Assembly: GCA_002369155.1 (NCBI GenBank)
Contig: DFEM01000059.1
Coordinates: 1-5,773, forward strand
Length of the DNA: 5,773 bases
Source of the DNA: Lachnospiraceae bacterium UBA3802
Lineage (GTDB): Bacteria > Bacillota > Clostridia > Lachnospirales > Lachnospiraceae
Direction of reading: 5' to 3'
The position numbers and the translations under genes are program-made. The notes under the pieces are model-generated. The model was not told the DNA's origin. It ran no database searches and was given only the letters and a program-made list of their open reading frames with translations. Of the stretch, positions 1 to 4,844 are shown in pieces. Numbering within the stretch: the stretch's first letter is position 1; each line of letters opens with the position of its first letter.

Positions 1-430
1 ATCCACCAGGTACTACATGGATGAGATGCACTTACTTCTTCGTGAAGAACAGACAGCGGCCTATACCGTAGAAATCTGGAAACGTTTCCGTAAATGGGGC
101 GGTATTCCTACAGGAATTACACAGAATGTAAAAGATTTGTTATCGAGTAAGGAAGTCGAAAACATCTTTGAAAACTCTGATTTTATCTATATGTTAAATC
201 AGGCAGTCGGAGACAGACAGATTCTTGCCCATCAGCTTAATATCAGTCCTCACCAGCTTTCCTATGTAACACATTCGGGAGCAGGCGAAGGGCTTATTTT
301 TTACGGAAATGTAATCTTGCCGTTTGTTGACAGATTCCCGAAGGACATTGAGCTTTATCGCATCATGACAACCAGGTTGTCGGAGATTACGGAGAATAAT
401 GCAGAAGGAAAGGAAGACGTAGATGGATGA
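1..430 (+). CDS. virB4: VirB4-type conjugal transfer ATPase, C-terminal part (5'-truncated by window)
   Basis: C-terminal 142 residues of a VirB4/TraE-family ATPase, which powers assembly of and transport through a conjugative type IV secretion channel at the inner face of the membrane. The reading frame is open from base 2, so the first ATG inside the window (17) is internal and not the start. Visible residues 4-10 (YYMDEMH) match the Walker B strand with its acidic pair. About 33 residues later, GITQNVKDLL matches the conserved Gln/Asn sensor segment of HerA/VirB4 ATPases. The following run to VDRFP (FENSDF, MLNQAVGDRQ, SPHQLSYVTHSGAGEGLIFYG) is the usual end of the clostridial ICE versions. 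The Walker A motif must lie upstream. The last 8 bases overlap the next gene (ATGGATGA), which suggests translational coupling. Family assignment is firm; the exact subfamily name is a convention. Confidence 0.93.
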   Translation, partial: STRYYMDEMHLLLREEQTAAYTVEIWKRFRKWGGIPTGITQNVKDLLSSKEVENIFENSDFIYMLNQAVGDRQILAHQLNISPHQLSYVTHSGAGEGLIFYGNVILPFVDRFPKDIELYRIMTTRLSEITENNAEGKEDVDG

Positions 431-2126
431 AGAACTTTATACGAGAAATACGGGCGGACCCCGAGAAGGAATGCATGCATCCAATAAGGCTGAAAGCAGC
501 GGAGCACATTCTGAGAAATTAAGGGCTGATTCTTCAAGATCACAGTCGATGAAGGGTAAATACCGTAATGGTAAGAAAAGTGGTGAAGGCGGTAAGAAAC
601 TTAAGAAAAGCGGAGAAGGAAAGCAGGGTGGGAAAAGGTTTGGTTTTAAGCCTCCGATTCCTACCCCTCCACCTCCGGGGACAGTGAATTTTACCGGAAA
701 TGAGCATGCAGAAGATAATAATGCTTCGGAAGATATAAGAGATAATATCGGTACTGCCGGAATACTCGGTATTGCCGGATATCAGTATATCGATGCACAT
801 AGACCGAAAGCCACATATGTGGAACCAACGCATGACTGGAGCAATATCAAAGAGGGAAGACATGTAACAGAAGCTGAAATGGAAGCCATAAGGCAGGTAA
901 GACCTGGTGGTATTCCAAAAGCAACTGAAAGCACATCTTCAAATACTCAGCATCATACGCAGTATTATACGAGGTATTGTGAGCCGAAACATGACTGGAG
1001 CAATGTAAGGGAAGGTAAAAAACTAACACCCGAACAGATGGAGCAATTAAGTCAGAATCACGGATTTCATACAACTGCAGAAGCACAGCCGGAAGCGACA
1101 CCTACGCATAAAACATATTATACGAAGTACAGAGCGCCGGAACATGATTATAGTCAAGTGAAGGAAGGATATTCCAAAAAGATTCATGACAGTACAAGGT
1201 TTACCAAAGAGGTTTCGGAGGTAAGCCCTGAAGGCGAAGGATATACAAGCTATGAATATCACAGTAATCCAAATTCGAGGCAGTGGCAGAAGCGAAGTAC
1301 TCAAAAAGAAATCATGAGAAGGGGTACTCAGGCGAAAGCAGCGAATACAGCCGGTGATTTTTTCTCGTCTGTCGGTCAGAAGTTGGAGGCACTTGCTCAA
1401 AAGATGAGCGAAGCGGTAATGACGTTTGCAAGAAACAATCCAATCGCTTTAATCATCGGCGGAGCATCTTGCATAGGAGTAATCAGTGCTTCAACAGCAT
1501 TTCCGGCGATGGGGATGATGTTTAGCGGTGCTAATAACGTGGTAGTGGCGTCTTCCTTTACAGCAGAAGATGCAGCAATTGTTGCAGTAGAGGAAGATTA
1601 TCAGGACCTGGAGGATGCTTTAAGAGATCAGATTGATGATATCGAAGAAGATTATCCGGGGTATGACGAATACAATTATAACCTTGCGAGTATTACACAT
1701 GATCCGTTTGAACTTGCGGCACTCTTAACTGTGCTTTATGAGGATTATACGGAGGACGAAGTACAGAATGAACTAAAAACCATTTTAAACGGCCAATATG
1801 ACTTAATCCTAAACCCACGAACCGAAACCAGAACGAGGACGGTTACTAAGTGGCACTGGGTTACAAAAACCAGGGAGGTTGAAAAAATCGGTTTCAGATG
1901 GGAAGGCGGAAGGCTTGTTTCTTATACGTACACGGATACGGAAGACTATACGGTATATGAATCCTATGAAGAGGAAGAAGAGTACGAGTATAAGATACTT
2001 GATATCACACTTACAAGGCAGTCAATTGGCTCGTATGTGCTTCAAAGAGGTTTATCTGATGATCAGCTTGGCAGATATCAGCTTTTAATGGAAACAAAGG
2101 GTAACAAACCGGATGTATTTGATTAA
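423..2126 (+). CDS. CD1108-type conjugative element membrane protein, 567 aa, no peptidase domain
   Basis: Probable envelope component of the ICE transfer apparatus; biochemical role unknown. Residues 1-75 are basic, with KKSGEG at 51-56 and again at 61-66. A proline-rich stretch follows (76-85). Residues 131-253 hold three copies of a ~52-residue repeat with core EPxHDWSNxxEG. One hydrophobic segment (about 340-360) follows a basic, presumably cytoplasmic half. Residues 380-567 would then be outside: an acidic part, a helix around HDPFELAALLTVLYEDYTED, Arg/Thr- and Tyr/Glu-rich likely beta strands, and an end matching DDQLGRYQLLMETKGNKPDVF. From memory, this ending in related proteins often leads into an NlpC/P60 or CHAP wall hydrolase, which is absent here. 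ATG 423 is preceded by AGGAAG (411-416) and overlaps the VirB4 stop. The stop is followed 1 base later by the next gene's GGAGGT. Family call rests on context and the C-terminal region. Confidence 0.8.
   Translation: MDEELYTRNTGGPREGMHASNKAESSGAHSEKLRADSSRSQSMKGKYRNGKKSGEGGKKLKKSGEGKQGGKRFGFKPPIPTPPPPGTVNFTGNEHAEDNNASEDIRDNIGTAGILGIAGYQYIDAHRPKATYVEPTHDWSNIKEGRHVTEAEMEAIRQVRPGGIPKATESTSSNTQHHTQYYTRYCEPKHDWSNVREGKKLTPEQMEQLSQNHGFHTTAEAQPEATPTHKTYYTKYRAPEHDYSQVKEGYSKKIHDSTRFTKEVSEVSPEGEGYTSYEYHSNPNSRQWQKRSTQKEIMRRGTQAKAANTAGDFFSSVGQKLEALAQKMSEAVMTFARNNPIALIIGGASCIGVISASTAFPAMGMMFSGANNVVVASSFTAEDAAIVAVEEDYQDLEDALRDQIDDIEEDYPGYDEYNYNLASITHDPFELAALLTVLYEDYTEDEVQNELKTILNGQYDLILNPRTETRTRTVTKWHWVTKTREVEKIGFRWEGGRLVSYTYTDTEDYTVYESYEEEEEYEYKILDITLTRQSIGSYVLQRGLSDDQLGRYQLLMETKGNKPDVFD
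813..1181 (+). repeat. Three degenerate ~52-codon in-frame repeats in the CD1108-type gene
   Basis: The encoded cores are TYVEPTHDWSNIKEG (from residue 131), RYCEPKHDWSNVREG (from 184) and KYRAPEHDYSQVKEG (from 235), so the periods are 53 and 51 codons. Copies 1 and 2 share the exact 15-mer catgactggagcaat at 831-845 and 990-1004, 159 bases apart. Copies 2 and 3 share tattatacgaRgta at 963-976 and 1116-1129, 153 bases apart. After the core, copies 1 and 2 continue with a Thr-x-x-x-Met-Glu helix-like stretch (VTEAEMEAIRQ, LTPEQMEQLSQ). Copy 3 diverges there. DNA-level identity suggests duplication within the gene. The repeat lies on the predicted cytoplasmic side. Confidence 0.85.
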
Positions 2127-2127
2127 C

Positions 2128-2133
2128 GGAGGT
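2128..2133 (+). promoter_or_regulatory. Ribosome binding site GGAGGT for the DUF4315 gene
   Basis: GGAGGT lies 7 bases before ATG 2141 and 1 base after the upstream stop codon. It fixes the DUF4315 start. It also shows that the CD1108-type gene ends here in an intact operon junction with no leftover coding sequence. Confidence 0.9.
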
Positions 2134-2140
2134 AAATTCA

Positions 2141-2488
2141 ATGAACGAAAGAAAATATGATAACCTGGAGCGTATGCGAAGGGATATTCAAAAAGACCGT
2201 GATAAGGTCGAGGCGCTTCTTGAGCAAATCAAAGCTAAGGAAGCAAAGTTAAAAGAAGCAGAAGCTGTGAGAGTTGTTGCAGATGTGGAAGCAATGAAGC
2301 TTTCTCCCGAACAGATTGGTTCTTTACTTGATATGATTGCCAATGGTCAGATCCAGATTGACGGAAACATGATTAAAGCAGCAAGCATACGGGGAGCAAG
2401 GAGAAACACTTTTGCATCGGAAGCTAACACAAGCAGCGAAGTTAGTGAAACAGAAGAAAAGAAGGAGGATTCAGATGATGAAGACTAA
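2141..2488 (+). CDS. DUF4315 family coiled-coil protein, 115 aa
   Basis: Small cytoplasmic protein with no signal peptide or membrane segment. Residues 5-45 are a heptad-compatible, highly charged helix (for example [20 protein letters not shown]), predicted as a coiled coil. It is followed by a short helical motif [12 protein letters not shown] (55-66) and a Ser/Glu/Asp-rich acidic tail (99-115, ending [11 protein letters not shown]). This layout and length match DUF4315, a family of unknown function found next to DUF4366 and VirB4 genes in clostridial conjugative elements. A scaffold or adaptor role for the transfer apparatus is inference from coiled coil and neighbours. The start ATG has GGAGGT 7 bases upstream. 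The last 14 bases overlap the next gene, whose ribosome binding site lies within this gene's acidic-tail codons, so the two are probably translationally coupled. Confidence 0.85.
   Translation: MNERKYDNLERMRRDIQKDRDKVEALLEQIKAKEAKLKEAEAVRVVADVEAMKLSPEQIGSLLDMIANGQIQIDGNMIKAASIRGARRNTFASEANTSSEVSETEEKKEDSDDED
2462..2468 (+). promoter_or_regulatory. Ribosome binding site AAGGAGG that fixes the DUF4366 start
   Basis: AAGGAGG sits inside the end of the DUF4315 gene, 6 bases before ATG 2475 and 9 before the adjacent ATG 2478. It favours this start over the in-frame TTG at 2412. The longer version would put 21 charged residues ahead of an otherwise normal signal peptide. Confidence 0.85.
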
Positions 2489-3326
2489 AAACAGAATAGT
2501 TAAGAAGGTTACGGCTGTCGGTTTATTATCGGCAGCTTTTTTAATGAGCATTTCCCCTATGACGGTATATGCAGCGCCCAAAGAGGGGGATGTGGAATGT
2601 ACCTGCACAGAGAAGTGCGATGAAGAGCATGTAAACGAAGAATGTGAAGTATGCGCATACGATTACACATTCTGCCAGGCAACGGAACCGATTATCACCG
2701 GAAAGGAGGAACTTGAAACAGGTGGGGATTCTGAGGAAGAAGACGATGTGAAATACGGACCGCTTACACCCGATGGCAACATGGAACTTGTAGATGATTA
2801 CGGTTCTTTAGAAGCCGGCGGTAAGCAGTTTATTACGATTCTTACCAAATCCGGGCATTATTTTTATATCATTATCGACCGTGATGATAAGGGAGCAGAA
2901 ATCGTTCATTTTTTAAACAAGGTGGATGAAAGAGATTTGCTTGCTCTTATGGAAGATGATGAAGTGAAGGAATACGAAAAGGAAGTTAAAGCATCTGAAG
3001 AAGCAGTTGAAGATTCAGAAAGCACAGAGGATGAAGAGACTTCCGAAGGCATCGGACTTATTCAATTTCCAAAGCTTGGAGAAAAGAAAGAGCCTACGGA
3101 GAAAAAGAAATCGAATGCTCTTCCTGCAGTAGCAGTCATTGTTGTAATCGTCGGTGTCGGCGCATTTTTCTTCTTAAAGAAGAATAAGGGTAAGAAGCTT
3201 GCCAAAAAGACGAAAGATCCCGATATGGATTATAACGAAGAGGATTATCTGGAAAGCCTTCCTAAAGAGGGAGAGGACGATTACGATATTCCCGATGTTG
3301 ATGAAGAAGATGGTAACAATGAATAA
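2475..3326 (+). CDS. DUF4366 family type I membrane protein, 283 aa
   Basis: Surface-exposed, membrane-anchored protein of a family restricted largely to clostridial ICEs; function unknown. Residues 1-34 form a signal peptide: basic KNRIVKK, a hydrophobic core ([12 protein letters not shown]), and cleavage expected around VYA-AP. Six cysteines follow at about 42, 44, 48, 57, 60 and 67 (CTCxxxC, then CxxC and C). The conserved core spans about 95-160 ([50 protein letters not shown]). Next come an acidic linker, a transmembrane segment at about 215-234 ([20 protein letters not shown]), a basic stop-transfer KKNKGKK and a ~45-residue acidic cytoplasmic tail. The paired ATGs 2475/2478 are both plausible; 2475 fits the ribosome binding site better. 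It overlaps DUF4315 by 14 bases and is followed by a terminator-like hairpin. Confidence 0.88.
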   Translation: MMKTKNRIVKKVTAVGLLSAAFLMSISPMTVYAAPKEGDVECTCTEKCDEEHVNEECEVCAYDYTFCQATEPIITGKEELETGGDSEEEDDVKYGPLTPDGNMELVDDYGSLEAGGKQFITILTKSGHYFYIIIDRDDKGAEIVHFLNKVDERDLLALMEDDEVKEYEKEVKASEEAVEDSESTEDEETSEGIGLIQFPKLGEKKEPTEKKKSNALPAVAVIVVIVGVGAFFFLKKNKGKKLAKKTKDPDMDYNEEDYLESLPKEGEDDYDIPDVDEEDGNNE

Positions 3327-3334
3327 CGAAACCG

Positions 3335-3359
3335 GGGCGGCCAATTGGTCGCCCTTTTT
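3335..3359 (+). terminator. Intrinsic terminator-like hairpin between DUF4366 and the 58-aa gene
   Basis: GGGCGGCC (3335-3342), loop AATT, and GGTCGCCC (3347-3354) form an 8-bp GC-rich stem with one G-U pair, followed directly by TTTTT (3355-3359). It begins 8 bases after the DUF4366 stop, and its T-tract ends just before the next ribosome binding site. The T-tract is short, so partial termination (attenuation within the operon) is as likely as full termination. As duplex DNA it is also a near-perfect 20-bp dyad that a repressor could bind. No good promoter was found between it and the next gene. Confidence 0.7.
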
Positions 3360-3360
3360 G

Positions 3361-3367
3361 AAAGGAG
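3361..3367 (+). promoter_or_regulatory. Ribosome binding site AAAGGAG for the 58-aa gene
   Basis: AAAGGAG lies 7 bases before ATG 3375 and 1 base after the terminator T-tract. It selects ATG 3375 over an in-frame TTG at 3345, which falls inside the hairpin loop and stem and has no ribosome binding site. Confidence 0.85.
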
Positions 3368-3374
3368 TAAAGCT

Positions 3375-3551
3375 ATGGCAAAGAAATCAAGATATTTAGC
3401 ATACGCGCAGGGTATGCAGGCATTAAAGCAAAGAGATAATGGAATCATTTTTTCGGACAATACCCTTAAGAATGAGGCATCCATTATGAAGCGTTTAAGC
3501 GAAATGAAAGAAGAAGCAAAGAAAGTCAATGCAAAGAAGGAGGGAAACTAA
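3375..3551 (+). CDS. Small basic protein of unknown function, 58 aa
   Basis: I do not recognise this protein. It has 58 residues, no signal peptide, no membrane segment and no cysteine. It is basic, with 13 Lys/Arg against 7 Asp/Glu. It starts MAKKSRYLAYAQGMQALKQ, has a short turn region around RDNGIIFSDN (20-29), and ends in a probable amphipathic helix (about 31-56) rich in Lys and Glu. It is believed real because it has a well-spaced AAAGGAG, fills the gap between two firm genes, and its last codons hold the ribosome binding site of the ArdC-like gene, only 1 base separating stop and next ATG. Placement right after a terminator-like hairpin makes it the first gene of the DNA-processing half. 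A nucleic-acid-binding or partner role with the ArdC-like protein is inference only. Confidence 0.75.
   Translation: MAKKSRYLAYAQGMQALKQRDNGIIFSDNTLKNEASIMKRLSEMKEEAKKVNAKKEGN
3537..3544 (+). promoter_or_regulatory. Ribosome binding site AAGGAGGG that fixes the ArdC-like start
   Basis: AAGGAGGG lies 8 bases before ATG 3553, inside the last codons of the 58-aa gene. It favours ATG 3553 (MSDFDKSTF) over the in-frame ATG 3529, which precedes it. Confidence 0.88.
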
Positions 3552-3552
3552 T

Positions 3553-4830
3553 ATGAGCGATTTTGATAAGTCTACGTTTGATCCCAAGGCGGCAGCTGAA
3601 GCAAGGAAGGCTGAAATGGAAGCCATCAGCAATAAGCTTGAGCAGGGTGTGAAGGATGTCTTTAAGGAACAGAACTTTAAGGACTATCTTAACTTCTGTG
3701 CAAAGCTTCCCAGGTATTCCGTTAATAACCAGCTTCTTATTATGATGCAAAAGCCCGATGCAACAATGTGTCAGTCTTTTACCGGCTGGAAGGAAATGAA
3801 CCGTAACGTAAAAAGAGGCGAGAAGGGAATTCGTATCTTGGCACCAGCACCTTACAAGATGGATAAAGAGCAGGATAAGAAAGATTCTTTTGGAAAGCCT
3901 GTTCTTGATAAGGACGGTGAACCGGTAAAGGAAACGGTTGAAGTAACAGTGAACGCATTTAAGCCGGTCAGTACATTTGATATTTCTCAGACCGAAGGTG
4001 AACCTATTCCTCAGATTGGAGTAGAGGAACTTGTGGGAGACGTGGAAGGATATGCATCACTTATTGAAGCAATCAAGGAAACTGTTCCGGTCCCGATTGA
4101 GTTTGAAAATATCGAATCCGGAGCAAAGGGTTATTTTCACATTGAGGATAACCGTATTGCTATTCAGGAAGGTATGAGCGAAGTCCAAACCGTTAAGACC
4201 ATGATTCATGAAGCTGCACACCAGGCACTTCATTCGAAAGAGGCTATGGAGCATTCCGGAGAGAAGAAGAGCCAGAATCAGAAGGAAACGGAAGCCGAGT
4301 CCATCGCATACGTAGTATGTCAACATTTCGGAATCGATACTTCCGAGTATTCATTCCCTTATGTTGCCACATGGTCTGCCGATAAGGAAGTTCCGGAACT
4401 TAAGGCATCACTTGACACAATCCGTTCCTGCTCAGCCAAATTGATTGTATCGATTGAAGAAAAGGTGAGAGACAAAGAGATTGTCGAGACAAAAGAAGCA
4501 GGAAAGAGCGGATATGATTTCGAAGCCTTGGAAGATTTTATCAAAAATAACGGTGATGATATTCCTTTTGATACTCCCGTAGATAAGCCGACAGTTACCG
4601 TTGAGCCGGTAATCGATTTTAATGAGGCCAAGAACGAGCTTGAAGTAGCCAAGGCTGAAGAAAAGAAGGAAGAGCCTGCCAAGGAAGATGCCAAGGCAGA
4701 GAGTAAAGAGGAGAAGAATCCTCAGAAGAAAGAATCCATTAAGGACAAGATCAAGAAGGAGAAGGCTAAGTCAGAAAAGACAAAGACACCTAAGAAAACT
4801 CAGAAAAAGGATCTTGCTCAGGCAATCTAA
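3553..4830 (+). CDS. ArdC-like ssDNA-binding domain fused to zincin metallopeptidase domain, 425 aa
   Basis: Probable antirestriction or ssDNA-protection protein of the element. Residues about 15-155 match the ArdC N-terminal domain (ArdcN), with NFCAKLPRYSVNNQLLIMMQ, SFTGWKEMNRNVKRGEKGIRI, LAPAPYK and FKPVSTFDISQTEG. Residues about 160-295 form a zincin-like domain: MIHEAAHQALH places the HExxH zinc site at 219-223, and ETEAESIAYVVC (245-256) supplies the likely third, glutamate ligand. All expected catalytic residues are present. From about 355 on the protein is low-complexity Lys/Glu, becoming strongly basic near the end (DKIKKEKAKSEKTKTPKK). ArdC proteins of conjugative plasmids bind ssDNA and protect incoming DNA; the peptidase substrate is not known to me. 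It lies 1 base after the 58-aa gene and 14 bases before topB, consistent with one DNA-processing transcript. Confidence 0.88.
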   Translation: MSDFDKSTFDPKAAAEARKAEMEAISNKLEQGVKDVFKEQNFKDYLNFCAKLPRYSVNNQLLIMMQKPDATMCQSFTGWKEMNRNVKRGEKGIRILAPAPYKMDKEQDKKDSFGKPVLDKDGEPVKETVEVTVNAFKPVSTFDISQTEGEPIPQIGVEELVGDVEGYASLIEAIKETVPVPIEFENIESGAKGYFHIEDNRIAIQEGMSEVQTVKTMIHEAAHQALHSKEAMEHSGEKKSQNQKETEAESIAYVVCQHFGIDTSEYSFPYVATWSADKEVPELKASLDTIRSCSAKLIVSIEEKVRDKEIVETKEAGKSGYDFEALEDFIKNNGDDIPFDTPVDKPTVTVEPVIDFNEAKNELEVAKAEEKKEEPAKEDAKAESKEEKNPQKKESIKDKIKKEKAKSEKTKTPKKTQKKDLAQAI

Positions 4831-4844
4831 GAAAGGAGCAGCTT

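Noticed and set aside
471..480. Palindrome ATGCATGCAT near the start of the CD1108-type gene
   Set aside because: Simple alternating sequence within codons, with no flanking regulatory context.
811..822. Perfect 12-base palindrome CCACATATGTGG
   Set aside because: About one such palindrome is expected by chance in a window this long, and it lies within coding sequence.
2412..2474. TTG start at 2412 for the DUF4366 protein
   Set aside because: No ribosome binding site fits it, and it would bury the signal peptide; ATG 2475 has AAGGAGG 6 bases upstream.
3298..3327. Possible promoter TTGATG, 18-base spacer, AATAAC upstream of the dyad
   Set aside because: The -10 match is poor and the site lies within DUF4366 coding sequence; not strong enough to list as a feature.
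3345..3374. TTG start at 3345 for the 58-aa protein
   Set aside because: It falls inside the terminator-like hairpin without a ribosome binding site; ATG 3375 is well supported.
4640..4827. Lys/Glu-rich end of the ArdC-like gene as a frameshifted or spurious extension
   Set aside because: The frame is continuous to a stop 14 bases before topB, and low-complexity charged tails are seen in other proteins of this window.
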